This document shows positions 1 through 7,531 of a stretch of DNA of 11,684 nucleotides, one piece after another (the first letter of the stretch is position 1; the number at the start of each line of letters is the position of its first letter). The position numbers were made by a program, and so were the translations under genes. The notes beneath the pieces are model-generated. The model worked only from the letters and a program-made list of their open reading frames with translations, was not told where the DNA came from and searched no databases. This DNA comes from Acidimicrobiia bacterium. GTDB lineage: Bacteria > Actinomycetota > Acidimicrobiia > Spongiisociales > ZC4RG35. The stretch is taken from assembly GCA_025929005.1 (NCBI GenBank), contig JAICND010000010.1, positions 1 to 11,684 on the forward strand, written 5' to 3'.

Positions 1-696
1 ATGAGTCTCGCCATGATCCTCTATCTAGTTGCCCTGCGACCGGATCCGTCTCGCCTGACCGTCGCCGACTCACCTGAATCCACGATCGGCACGCGTCCCG
101 GTCTGGCTGCCGGACTGGCTCGGCCAAACGTGCGTCTTGCTCTGGTGGCCCTAGTGGTTGGACAGCTGGTCATGGTGCTGATCATGACCGGCACTCCGAT
201 CCACATCCGCGACCACGGCCACGGATTGAGTTTGATCGGACTCGTCATCGGTGGTCACACCTTCGGGATGTTCGCTTTCTCCCCTGTCACCGGGAAACTG
301 GCAAATCGCTTTGGCCGGGTTCCGGTGATGATGAGCGGTCAGGTCGTCCTGTTGGTCGCCGCGCTGATGGCCGCCCTGTCGCCGGCATCCTCCACGCCGC
401 TCCTGGTTGCCTCGCTTTTCTTGTTGGGCCTCGGCTGGAACCTTGGCTTCGTTTCCGCCAGCGCGTTGGTGGGCGAGGGCTTGGAGCCCGCTCTGCGCGC
501 TCGTCTGCAGGGAGTGGTCGATGGCGTGACGTGGACTTCTTCAGCGGTCGCCGCCGTCTCGGCCGGGGCGCTCCTCCAGGTAGGCGGCTTCCAGTTGCTG
601 GCGATCCTGGGCGCCAGCCTGGTGGTGATTCCCGCGGTGGCCCTGGTCCGCCTGCGTCGACGGCTCGGCCCAGCAGTCGTCGCCGCGACGGGCTGA
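1..696 (+). CDS. MFS transporter, C-terminal half (5' end outside window)
   Basis: This is the C-terminal half of a major facilitator superfamily transporter, a 12-helix secondary carrier of the cytoplasmic membrane. Only about 231 residues are present. The first residues (LAMILYLVAL) look like the end of helix 6, so the ATG at base 1 is probably internal and the gene runs in from the left. Six further hydrophobic helices can be seen at about residues 45-63, 76-97, 107-128, 132-155, 170-194 and 198-219. Between the second and third lies KLANRFGRVPVM, a good match to the MFS loop motif (G-x-x-x-D/N-R-x-G-R) in the C-terminal repeat. The substrate cannot be told; export of a drug or metabolite is the usual role in such families. 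It ends 85 nt before the AI-2E-family gene on the same strand, so co-transcription is possible. Confidence 0.85.
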   Translation: MSLAMILYLVALRPDPSRLTVADSPESTIGTRPGLAAGLARPNVRLALVALVVGQLVMVLIMTGTPIHIRDHGHGLSLIGLVIGGHTFGMFAFSPVTGKLANRFGRVPVMMSGQVVLLVAALMAALSPASSTPLLVASLFLLGLGWNLGFVSASALVGEGLEPALRARLQGVVDGVTWTSSAVAAVSAGALLQVGGFQLLAILGASLVVIPAVALVRLRRRLGPAVVAATG

Positions 697-781
697 CTTT
701 CGGTGGCCATCAAATGCCGGCGGTAAAGACATAGCGGCCGCAGGGTTTCGGCGAGCTGGAAACGGGTAACCACCGGGGCCG

Positions 782-1921
782 ATGCAAACCCGACCCCCTG
801 ACCAACGAGGGAACACCACCAACTCGACCGATCACCTGAAAAAGTGGCCACCCGTGGGCTACTGGGCTCGCGTGGCGGCGGTCATCGTTCTGGTGGTCTT
901 GGGGTTCTTGGTCACATGGCTCCTTCGCAGCGTCGTACTGGTCCTGGTGGCGTCCTTGGTGCTGGCGATAGGGCTTCAGCCCGCCATCGGGTGGTTTGAG
1001 AAGCGGGGTATGGGTCGGGGATGGGCGTTGGCGACGATCTTGGTGGCCGGTCTGATCGTCATGGCGGGATTTGCCGCCGTCATGGTCCCCTTCCTCACCG
1101 AACAGTTCACAGCTCTCGTGGCCGAGATCCCGACCTTCGTCGAGCGACTGCGGGAGGCACCGGGGTTTCTAGGGTCGATGTTTCAGTCGTTTGACTTCGA
1201 TTCCTGGGTCGCAGGCACCGACGGTCAACCTGGTGCCGGAGTCGCCGCCCTTGGGTTGGTCTCCTCGGTTGGCGGCACGCTCTTCAACGTTGTGACAGTG
1301 TTGGCCGTTACGCCCTACCTGGCCTTTCGGGTTCCCCAACTGAAGATGTGGGTGACCAGGTTGCTCCGCCCTCAGCACCGCGAGGACTTTCTTTATGTCG
1401 CCAACGGGTCGACTGACTTGATCGCCAACTACCTCGTTGGCAACCTCTGGATAAGCCTCATATCGGGATCGGTCGCGTTTGCGGCGTTTCAACTACTCGG
1501 TCTTCGATTCAGCCTGGTCCTGGCAGCATGGGTGGCGTTTACCGATCTCATACCCGTCCTCGGCGCGATTCTCGGCGTGGCGGGAGTTGCTGTCGTGGCG
1601 GCGTTTCAGGGTCCGGGAATATTGATTGGCGCAATTGCCATCCTGCTCGTCTATCAACTCATCGAGAATTTCGTGATTGCACCCCGGGTTATGAATCGGG
1701 CAGTCGATCTGAGCCCGGTGGGCGTCATCATCGCGATTCTCATCGGGGGATCGCTGGCCGGGCTCGTCGGGGCCCTCCTCGCTCTGCCGGTGGCAGCAAT
1801 GGTCAAGATCATTGTTTTCGAATTGCTGGTCCCTGAACGAATCGACGAGGTACGACGGGTGGCCGCGACGACCGGGAAGCAGCGATCAAGGCGACACAAA
1901 ATGAGCCGCCCGCTCCCTTAG
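782..1921 (+). CDS. AI-2E family transporter (PerM/UPF0118)
   Basis: A 379-residue polytopic membrane protein of the AI-2E exporter/PerM family, a usual length for the family. It shows about eight hydrophobic segments (roughly residues 31-48, 51-68, 84-104, 155-183, 219-240, 245-277, 280-298 and 314-345). The family signature is clear: DLIPVLGAILG at 255-265, then YQLIENFVIAPRVM at 291-304, followed by a glycine-rich helix with GSLAGLVGALLALPVAA. Members have been linked to autoinducer-2 or peptide export and to sodium/proton antiport, so the name is a family label and not a proven substrate. The ATG at 782 has only a weak ribosome site. A GTG at 854 just before the first helix is an alternative that would remove a polar 24-residue N-terminus. 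The C-terminus is very basic. It converges with the conservon, with 14 nt between them. Confidence 0.9.
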   Translation: MQTRPPDQRGNTTNSTDHLKKWPPVGYWARVAAVIVLVVLGFLVTWLLRSVVLVLVASLVLAIGLQPAIGWFEKRGMGRGWALATILVAGLIVMAGFAAVMVPFLTEQFTALVAEIPTFVERLREAPGFLGSMFQSFDFDSWVAGTDGQPGAGVAALGLVSSVGGTLFNVVTVLAVTPYLAFRVPQLKMWVTRLLRPQHREDFLYVANGSTDLIANYLVGNLWISLISGSVAFAAFQLLGLRFSLVLAAWVAFTDLIPVLGAILGVAGVAVVAAFQGPGILIGAIAILLVYQLIENFVIAPRVMNRAVDLSPVGVIIAILIGGSLAGLVGALLALPVAAMVKIIVFELLVPERIDEVRRVAATTGKQRSRRHKMSRPLP

Positions 1922-1935
1922 TATCGGAATCGGGG

Positions 1936-2598
1936 CTAGGCGCGATCCAGCTCCGCCCGTGCCGCCTGGTCCGTGAGGGACGCGTGACGCTGTTCGAGGA
2001 GCTTGATCCGCAGTATCAGGTCACGTTCGGCCGCCTCGAGCTCGGCCATCCGTTGTTTGGCGGTCCGTGACGCCGTCTCGATCATTCGATCGGCATCCTC
2101 CTGAGCCGTTTTCAAGCGGCGCTGGGCACCCTCGGTTAGCTCCCGGCTGCGTTGCTCGGCCGCCAGCCGGGCATTGCGAAGGATATGGTCGGCTTGCTCG
2201 CGGGCCCGGGCGATCATTCTGTCGACCTCCTCCCGCCGTTTGGTGGCATCGGCGTAGATCTCCTCAGCCGTTCGACCGATTTCCTCGATCTGCTGTTGAA
2301 CAGCCTCGCGCACCGCTTCTGCTCCCCGCCGCATGTTTTCGGCTTCCTTCTGGGCCGCCGCGGTTAGCTGGGTGGCATCAACCAGCAGCCGTTGAGCCTC
2401 TTTGGACACATGACCTCGGGCTTCCTGAGCCGCCTCATGGGCGCCCCGGCGAGCGAGTTCGCGAAGCCGTTCAGCGTCGGCAACGACTCGCTCGGCCTGG
2501 CTGCGCGCCTCGGACCGAATACGCTCAGCCTCGGCCAAGGCGTGGGAAATGATCGCCTGCGCCTGGAGTTCGTGGCTCGATGACGTGGCTCCGTTCAT
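1936..2598 (-). CDS. Conservon-linked coiled-coil protein (DivIVA-C-like), function unknown
   Basis: A 220-residue, almost entirely alpha-helical protein made of Ala/Glu/Arg-rich heptads from about residue 10 to the end (repeated patterns such as AEAERIRSEA, AEQRSREL and AERDLILRIKLLEQR). No membrane segment or enzyme motif is seen. It resembles the coiled-coil tails of DivIVA/Wag31 or ATP synthase b-subunit-type proteins. The N-terminal DivIVA membrane-binding motif was not found, so it should not be called DivIVA. Its ATG lies inside the cvnD stop region (ATGA, bases 2595-2598), so the two genes are almost certainly translated together as the last part of the operon. Known Streptomyces conservons end in cvnD or are followed by P450 genes. 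A coiled-coil fifth gene therefore suggests a scaffold or GTPase effector; this role is inferred. Confidence 0.85.
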   Translation of the reverse strand: MNGATSSSHELQAQAIISHALAEAERIRSEARSQAERVVADAERLRELARRGAHEAAQEARGHVSKEAQRLLVDATQLTAAAQKEAENMRRGAEAVREAVQQQIEEIGRTAEEIYADATKRREEVDRMIARAREQADHILRNARLAAEQRSRELTEGAQRRLKTAQEDADRMIETASRTAKQRMAELEAAERDLILRIKLLEQRHASLTDQAARAELDRA

Positions 2599-3182
2599 GT
2601 TGCATGAACAGATTCGAGCGCCGTAGCTAGGGCATGTTCAACGAGCTTCGCCAGGATCGCCTGAGCATCAACTCGCCGGCGAGCGTCGCAATAGGCCATG
2701 GGCACGCCCGCGGGCACCGCCAGCGCCTCCCGCACCTGATCCAGACTGTACGGCCGCTCTCCGTCGAAGGTGTTGACGGCGACGAGGAACGGGGTTCCGA
2801 TGCGCTCGAAGAAGTCGACCGCGGCGAAACAGGCCTCGAGTCTCCGGGTGTCGACCAGTACGACTGCGCCAATCGCCCCTTTCGAGAGCTCGTGCCACAT
2901 GAAATGAAAGCGGTCCTGACCTGGTGTACCGAACAAATAGAGGATCAAATGGTTCTTGAGGCTGATGCGACCGAAGTCCATCGCCACGGTTGTGGTCGTC
3001 TTGGTGTTGAGTTCCGGCAAGTGGTCGACGCCCGCGCTGGCCTGGGTGATGATGGCCTCGCTGGTCAGGGGCTCGATCTCAGAGATGGCTCCGACGAAAG
3101 TGGTCTTGCCGACACCAAATCCGCCGGCGATCACGATCTTCACCGGTGTTGGGCGACCAGGGTTAGAGGCTTCGGATCCCAT
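2595..3182 (-). CDS. cvnD: CvnD-type small Ras-like GTPase of conservon
   Basis: A 195-residue small GTPase of the CvnD/MglA-like ATP/GTP-binding group, acting as the switch of the conservon at the membrane. The nucleotide motifs are in order: P-loop GGFGVGKTT (20-28), threonine-rich switch I (TTTT, 62-65), G3-like GTPGQDRF (85-92), G4 NTFD (137-140, in place of NKxD) and a G5-like CDAR (165-168). The NTFD form and the lack of an Asp in G3 are usual in this family. The open frame extends to a TTG at 3224, but I chose the ATG at 3182. It has a GGAAGG ribosome site about 6 nt upstream, gives the usual family length and overlaps the DUF742 gene by 20 nt. Its stop overlaps the coiled-coil gene by 4 nt. 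Confidence 0.93.
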   Translation of the reverse strand: MGSEASNPGRPTPVKIVIAGGFGVGKTTFVGAISEIEPLTSEAIITQASAGVDHLPELNTKTTTTVAMDFGRISLKNHLILYLFGTPGQDRFHFMWHELSKGAIGAVVLVDTRRLEACFAAVDFFERIGTPFLVAVNTFDGERPYSLDQVREALAVPAGVPMAYCDARRRVDAQAILAKLVEHALATALESVHAT

Positions 3183-3543
3183 CGAGCACCTTCCGGAGGA
3201 GATTTGTGTACATATATCCGTCAAGGGTCGTGGCGATGCCCGTCGGTGGATCGATGATGGTTACCGCGCCCCGCGAGGCGAGATCGGCCACCAGGACGCG
3301 GACAGCGCCGACGGGGACGTCGAGTCTGGCAGCCAGCTCGACGAGCGCGGTCTCCTTGCGGGTGAGATCGATGATCCGGGCTGCCTCCCACCGGAATTGG
3401 TGCCGGAGCCGGAAGGCGGTGGGGGTGGCACTGATCAAGGCTTCCAGCGCGATCAGCGGAAGGTCGTCTCCGGTGCGGCCGCCCGTGATGGTGTACGGCC
3501 GTATGAGCTTGCCCTCGAGCTCAGGTTCTTCCACTGCGATCAC
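3163..3543 (-). CDS. cvnC: DUF742 protein of conservon (CvnC)
   Basis: A 126-residue DUF742 protein, the third element of Cvn conservons. Residues 15-24 carry the hallmark RPYTITGGRT, followed by LPLIALEAL. The C-terminal half (about 60-110) looks like a winged-helix-type domain (ETALVELAARLDVPVGAVRV, then LASRGAVTI). In Streptomyces such proteins form a complex with CvnA, CvnB and CvnD; a possible nucleic-acid or protein contact through the helix-turn-helix-like part is inferred. The start is GTG at 3541-3543, nested in the roadblock stop codon (GTGA), which implies translational coupling. The end overlaps the GTPase gene by 20 nt. Confidence 0.92.
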   Translation of the reverse strand: MIAVEEPELEGKLIRPYTITGGRTGDDLPLIALEALISATPTAFRLRHQFRWEAARIIDLTRKETALVELAARLDVPVGAVRVLVADLASRGAVTIIDPPTGIATTLDGYMYTNLLRKVLDGIRSL

Positions 3544-3959
3544 TCGGTGCCAACCAGTTCGGCCTTCAGCTCTTCCCGTACTTCCGGTGTGAGAACTTCG
3601 CCCGAACGCTCAGCAAACAGCGCCATCTCATAGGCGACGGAGCCGATGTCGACTGATCGGGCTGTCAGGACACACAGGAGCGATCCGTCGCTGATGCCGG
3701 TGACGAAGAGCCATCCGTTCTTCATCTCGATGATCACGTTGCAGACCGGACCGGCGCCGAACCGGCCAGCCGAGCCGTAGGCGAGACCGATCAGCCCGGA
3801 GGCCACTGCGGCGAGTCTGTCGGCCGACTCTCGGTCAACTCCAGCCGAAACAGCAATGGGCAGGCCGTCCGATGAGACGACCACGGCTTTCCGCACGGCC
3901 GGCACGGCCAGGGCGAATCGGTTGATCAGCCAGTTGAGGTTGCTGGCGCCCGCACTCAT
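3540..3959 (-). CDS. cvnB: Roadblock/LC7 domain protein (CvnB)
   Basis: A 139-residue Roadblock/LC7 protein. The whole chain is one profilin-like domain: an N-terminal helix (NLNWLINRFAL), a first strand pair (KAVVVSSDGLPIAVS), the helix ESADRLAAVASGLIGLA, then VIIEMKNGWLFVTGISDGSLLCVLT and a last helix. Roadblock proteins such as MglB regulate partner Ras-like GTPases, and here the partner is probably CvnD two genes later. Its ATG overlaps the kinase stop (ATGA, 3956-3959) and its TGA overlaps the DUF742 start, so it is locked in the middle of the operon. Length and gene order match other actinobacterial conservons closely. Confidence 0.94.
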   Translation of the reverse strand: MSAGASNLNWLINRFALAVPAVRKAVVVSSDGLPIAVSAGVDRESADRLAAVASGLIGLAYGSAGRFGAGPVCNVIIEMKNGWLFVTGISDGSLLCVLTARSVDIGSVAYEMALFAERSGEVLTPEVREELKAELVGTE

Positions 3960-6220
3960 AGCAGTCCTTCCTTCCCGGCGGGTACATCGGTTCGGTCGTC
4001 TCCGCTTTCGGCAGAGTCGCGTCCCGATCGAAACGCGGTGAGGGCCGAGCGGAGCCCTTCGGCCCCCATTTCTGAAGGGGCGGTGCTGTCGGGGCCAACC
4101 GCGGTGTCGGTGAAAGCCGCCCCCGGCGTCCGCACCGGCAGACCGACCCGGACTGGGTCAACGCTCGGTTTCGGATCAGGCTGAAGATCTGCGGGCGTCG
4201 GTGCCGGCAGAGTCGGTGCTGGCTGCTCCCTCGGCGGGGCCGGCGTCGGAAGGTTCGCCTGGTCGCCGCTCGTCAAGGTCTGTCCCGGGACGCGAACTGT
4301 CAGACCGTTGTCGCCACTGGTCGGGCCCGGACGGGCAGCGGGCGCGAGCCGATGGGTTGCCTCGTCGGTGTGGTTGCCGTTCGCCCCGTTCCTAACGGAG
4401 GGCCGATGGTCGTCGAGCCAGGAAGGGACCCCGTCGTTGACCTGGTGACCGTCGGTAACGGCGGCAGGAGGCAACGGTTCAGCCGATACCTCGAGGAGGA
4501 CCCTGGGGATAGTGACCCGGGCCGTCGTGCCCGGGACGCCAGGGACCAGTCGTACGGAGATTCCGTGGCGGGCCGCCAGGCGGGCGACCACATAGATTCC
4601 GAGGGTCGGATCGAGGGCCAGGCCCAATACCGGGGGCTTCTCCAGCATCCGGTTCATGTCCGCTCGCCTCGCATCCGACATTCCCAGACCACGGTCGGAG
4701 ATCGTGAGGAGGTACCCGTCCTGGTCGAACAGGCCCGTGACCCTCACACGATCAGTGGGCGGTGAGAACTGAGTGGCGTTGTCGAGCAACTCGGACAACA
4801 TGTGGGTGACGTCGGTGACCGCTCCTCCTGAGAGCCGGGCAGGCTCCAGCGCCATCACCTCAACACGCTGATATTCGTCGACCTCGCCAAGAGCTGCCCG
4901 CACGACGTCGTTCATATCAAGCGGCCGCGCCCAGACGCGGGGAGTGTCGGTACCGGCTAGCACCAGCAGACTCTCGGCGTTGCGGCGCATGCGGGTGGCG
5001 AGGTGGTCGAGTTTGTAGTACCCGCCCAGCGTTTCCGGATCCTCTTCCCGTGCCTCGAGCTGGTCGATGAGTGCCAACTGACGGTCAACGAGCTGGCCGT
5101 TGCGGCGGGCCAAGGTCACGAAGATCTCCGACACACCCTTTCGAAGCACGTCCATTTGCTGCCCGGCGACGTCGATCAGGGTCTTGTGAAGAGTTGCAAA
5201 GGAGTGGGATAGTTCGCCCACCTCGTCCTTACCACCGACGGTCAATTCGACCGAGGGGGCTGTCTCGACGTCGTCCTGGGGGTTGCGGAGGGCCTCTACC
5301 AGATTGGGGAGATCCACCTCGGCCACCTGACGGGCGGCCCTCGTAACAGTGCGGACCCTGCGAACCATGGAGCTACCAATCGTCAAGGCCGCCCAGCCGG
5401 CGACCAGAAGGACGAGCACCGTTCCGCCGCCGATCATGGCGGCTTCGATCCTTGTGCGCTGTGACTGTTGACCGGCGATAACCGCAAGTTCGGCCGCGAT
5501 AGATTGAGCAACCTCGAGGACCTCCTGGTCACGTTCGACCAGTAGGCCAGTGCTGGGGACCGAGGCTATGTCGGCAACCGTGGCATTGTTCATCACTCCC
5601 GCCGCTTTCGCGGACAGTCCTATCGCTCGTACTATCCAATCGTCGAAACTCCCTTCGTGGGTGAGAAGGTCGTCTTCGATCGCATCGAGATCCGCCGAGA
5701 AACGGAACAGCTGCTCCTGTTGAAAGGACACACGAGCGGCTTCGACGAGGGCGGATGCGGCCGCCAAGTCGCGGCTTCCACCGACGTCTTGGAAGGTGAA
5801 AGTCGCCTCCGAAATCAGCGAGAGGATCAGTTCGTTGACAAGGTCATAGCCGCCGGTCTGAGCCCGGGCCTGATCCAAAGCAGTTTCTACCTGGGCAATG
5901 GTGGCGATCATCTCGACGCCCGCCGCGGTGGCCGGATCGAGCGTCGCGCCTGCCGCTTTGAGACGGGCAACGGCGGTGTCGACGGCGCCATGGACCGCGC
6001 CCATGGAGACGGTTCCGAAGGCCACGGCCTGCTCTTCCGACCAGATGGTCCGCAGCGTTGTCATCGCCTCGACGCTGGTGGCAGCGGCGCGGGACGCCTG
6101 CTCCTGGGCGGTGGTGCGCTGAAAGAATGTCCAGGCCACGAACCCACCCGCCAAGAGGGCAACAAGGCCTATCGGAACGATGGCAAACGACAGCTTGCTG
6201 GCGAGACGTAACCTCTTCAT
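3956..6220 (-). CDS. cvnA: Conservon sensor histidine kinase-like protein (CvnA)
   Basis: A 754-residue membrane sensor kinase and first gene of the conservon. Helix 1 (about 11-32) and helix 2 (about 260-284) enclose an outer domain of some 225 residues that is mainly helical and resembles nitrate/nitrite-type (NIT) sensing domains. HAMP-like sequence follows (about 285-355). The DHp-like segment LDHLATRMRRNAESLLVLAG (404-423, candidate H406) is typical of this group. The ATPase domain has the N-box ELLDNATQFSPP (477-488), the G1 box DRGLGMS (509-515) and a G2-like LGIYVVARLAARHG. Residues 585-715 form a Pro/Ala/Thr-rich linker before a short conserved-looking tail. The open frame runs on to 6496, but the ATG at 6220 has an AGGAG site 6 nt upstream and starts right before helix 1; the extra 92 residues are Arg/Pro-rich and not protein-like. 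Confidence 0.93.
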   Translation of the reverse strand: MKRLRLASKLSFAIVPIGLVALLAGGFVAWTFFQRTTAQEQASRAAATSVEAMTTLRTIWSEEQAVAFGTVSMGAVHGAVDTAVARLKAAGATLDPATAAGVEMIATIAQVETALDQARAQTGGYDLVNELILSLISEATFTFQDVGGSRDLAAASALVEAARVSFQQEQLFRFSADLDAIEDDLLTHEGSFDDWIVRAIGLSAKAAGVMNNATVADIASVPSTGLLVERDQEVLEVAQSIAAELAVIAGQQSQRTRIEAAMIGGGTVLVLLVAGWAALTIGSSMVRRVRTVTRAARQVAEVDLPNLVEALRNPQDDVETAPSVELTVGGKDEVGELSHSFATLHKTLIDVAGQQMDVLRKGVSEIFVTLARRNGQLVDRQLALIDQLEAREEDPETLGGYYKLDHLATRMRRNAESLLVLAGTDTPRVWARPLDMNDVVRAALGEVDEYQRVEVMALEPARLSGGAVTDVTHMLSELLDNATQFSPPTDRVRVTGLFDQDGYLLTISDRGLGMSDARRADMNRMLEKPPVLGLALDPTLGIYVVARLAARHGISVRLVPGVPGTTARVTIPRVLLEVSAEPLPPAAVTDGHQVNDGVPSWLDDHRPSVRNGANGNHTDEATHRLAPAARPGPTSGDNGLTVRVPGQTLTSGDQANLPTPAPPREQPAPTLPAPTPADLQPDPKPSVDPVRVGLPVRTPGAAFTDTAVGPDSTAPSEMGAEGLRSALTAFRSGRDSAESGDDRTDVPAGKEGLL

Positions 6221-6250
6221 GACCCACTCCTGGTCGAGGACCTTCCTCCC

Positions 6251-6283
6251 CGGACTTATCGTCCGAATGGGATTTCTTCTTGA
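6251..6283 (-). promoter_or_regulatory. Possible promoter/hairpin in conservon leader
   Basis: In the 95 nt before cvnA, the minus strand reads TCAA, 16 nt, then GACGATAA (6256-6263). This is near the TAAA-N15-GCCGATAA pattern of WhiG/FliA-class sigma factors. The -10-like element is also the loop side of a perfect 5-bp hairpin, CGGAC-GATAA-GTCCG (6251-6265). Both readings rest on short matches and neither is proven. This is the only plausible start site seen between the cyclase-like gene and the conservon. Confidence 0.22.
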
Positions 6284-6315
6284 GGAGCGAGGGGGCGCGG
6301 GCGCGCGTTTTCGAA

Positions 6316-7437
6316 CTATCCGGCGCGGCTGCCAAACCATGCGAGCACTCGCATGGCCCGAAGGGTGTTCCAGCGGCTCGGCTTGCCGTCGCCCTCGTCC
6401 ATCTCGAAGTGAACCTCTCCGGGATGGGTGTTCTCGAGGTCCCAGCGTCCCTCTGAGTCCCGCTTGCTCTCGACGAGCTCGATCGCCTCGGCGCACCGCT
6501 CATCGGGTTCGGCACCAGTGCTGCGGAGATAGTCGAGCCCTCTGAGGACGTCGTAATGCCAGCGGGTCGGGAACGAGAACATGGTCCAGGAAGGATCGAT
6601 GACCTCGCCGGTCGACCGACGGCGGAGCAGGCGCCGTTCCAGAAGGTACTCCTCACCACGACGCCGCGTGGCGGTTACTTCCTGGGAGTCTCCCCTAGCC
6701 CTTTCCCATTCCAGGAGTCCTTCGAGAACCGCGATCGTGGAGTTGAACGAGGAGCGGATCGACCCTCGTTCCGCTTCACAATTCCAGCCGCCATCAGCCA
6801 ACTGTTCGCCGAGAAGGCGTTCGACGATGCCGTCGACGTTTTGGCCAAAGTAGGCGCCGATGGCGACAGCCTTGCCGTTGATGCATGGCTCCACCTCACC
6901 GTCGAAGTAATCCTGGCCGTCGTGGTCCCACTTACTGTTGTCTGCGACCAATTGCACGGCTTTGCGAGCCTGCCCACTGGCGGGGTCGAGGCCCAGGTCC
7001 CGCAAAACCAGCAGTGTGAAAGTCGTGGATGTCCACTCGGGTTTCAACGTGCCGAGCGCGTTCCTCATCCAATTCAAGGCGGACGCGTACCTCTCGATGC
7101 CGGCTTCCTGATGGTCGGACGAACCGTTTTCCCAGATGGTGAGAGACCCCGGGTCGACCTCGAGAAAGCTCGCAAGGCCCTCGATTGAGATGCGGTGGAC
7201 TTCGCGGAGCAGCCTGCGGGTGGCGGGGTCGGGAAGGGCCTCCCCCCAGGCAGGGATGTCAGGTTTCCCCCACTGACCATCGGGTGCCTGCAAGGCCAGC
7301 AGTTGGGCACCCCACCCCTCGGTGGCGATCTTCGAACGCTCGGCGGCGACCGCGTCTGCAGGCTCGTGGGTCAGATCTCTCATCACCTGCCACCGGATCG
7401 CGGGGTCGGAGTCGAGCAGCCAGTCCGCAACGGCCAA
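6316..7437 (-). CDS. Squalene-cyclase/prenyltransferase-like alpha-alpha barrel protein
   Basis: A soluble protein of 373 residues resembling the terpenoid cyclase/prenyltransferase alpha-alpha toroid fold. Three glycine-aromatic repeat motifs like cyclase QW motifs are spaced along it: DGQWG (53-57), DGGWNCE (215-221) and EGRWD (329-333), with PTRWHYDVLRGLDYL between the last two. The DxDD acid motif of squalene-hopene cyclases is not visible and the chain is much shorter than such enzymes (over 600 residues). Actinobacterial proteins of this kind are often labelled 'squalene cyclase', but catalysis is doubtful. A GTG at 7491 opens the frame, but I chose the TTG at 7437. A strong GAGAGGAG site sits 7 nt upstream of it, and the product then begins with the DWLLDSDPAIRWQV block. 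The gene lies between the sigma operon and the conservon on the same strand. Confidence 0.8.
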   Translation of the reverse strand: MAVADWLLDSDPAIRWQVMRDLTHEPADAVAAERSKIATEGWGAQLLALQAPDGQWGKPDIPAWGEALPDPATRRLLREVHRISIEGLASFLEVDPGSLTIWENGSSDHQEAGIERYASALNWMRNALGTLKPEWTSTTFTLLVLRDLGLDPASGQARKAVQLVADNSKWDHDGQDYFDGEVEPCINGKAVAIGAYFGQNVDGIVERLLGEQLADGGWNCEAERGSIRSSFNSTIAVLEGLLEWERARGDSQEVTATRRRGEEYLLERRLLRRRSTGEVIDPSWTMFSFPTRWHYDVLRGLDYLRSTGAEPDERCAEAIELVESKRDSEGRWDLENTHPGEVHFEMDEGDGKPSRWNTLRAMRVLAWFGSRAG

Positions 7438-7508
7438 GAATTCACTCCTCTCGGGTAGGGACAGCCTAAAGGACCGCTCTGAAGACGACACAGCCTGGTG
7501 CTTGGCGC

Positions 7509-7530
7509 GCTCTCCGGTTACCGGAGAAGC
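7509..7530 (-). terminator. Hairpin after sigma operon
   Basis: Directly after the TAA (7532-7534) of the membrane partner gene lies a near-perfect inverted repeat, TCTCCGG-TAA-CCGGAGA on the minus strand (7511-7527). It extends to a 9-bp stem by two GC pairs across a one-base bulge. No T-run follows, as is common for terminators in high-GC actinobacteria. It probably ends the sigma-factor operon transcript or protects its 3' end. Confidence 0.5.
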
Positions 7531-7531
7531 G

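Noticed and set aside
734..741. GCGGCCGC palindrome between the MFS and AI-2E genes
   Set aside because: An 8-bp GC palindrome is expected by chance in this base composition and has no loop or T-run to make a terminator.
339..851. 170-residue minus-strand ORF over the MFS gene
   Set aside because: Low-complexity Arg/Thr/Ala sequence opposite a clear transporter gene.
1922..1935. Bidirectional terminator between the convergent AI-2E and conservon operons
   Set aside because: The gap is only 14 nt and no stable inverted repeat was found in or around it.
3183..3224. TTG start of the GTPase 14 codons upstream
   Set aside because: It adds residues not typical for the family and increases the overlap with the DUF742 gene; the ATG at 3182 has a ribosome site.
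2956..3633. 225-residue plus-strand ORF antisense to cvnB-cvnD
   Set aside because: It lies opposite three well-supported genes and shows no domain; it is a by-product of high GC content.
6221..6496. N-terminal extension of the sensor kinase frame by 92 residues
   Set aside because: The extension is Arg/Pro-rich, overlaps the end of the cyclase-like gene in another frame, and the ATG at 6220 has a good AGGAG site and precedes the first membrane helix directly.
6556..7188. 210-residue plus-strand ORF opposite the cyclase-like gene
   Set aside because: The minus frame has coherent repeat motifs and a strong ribosome site; the plus frame has neither.
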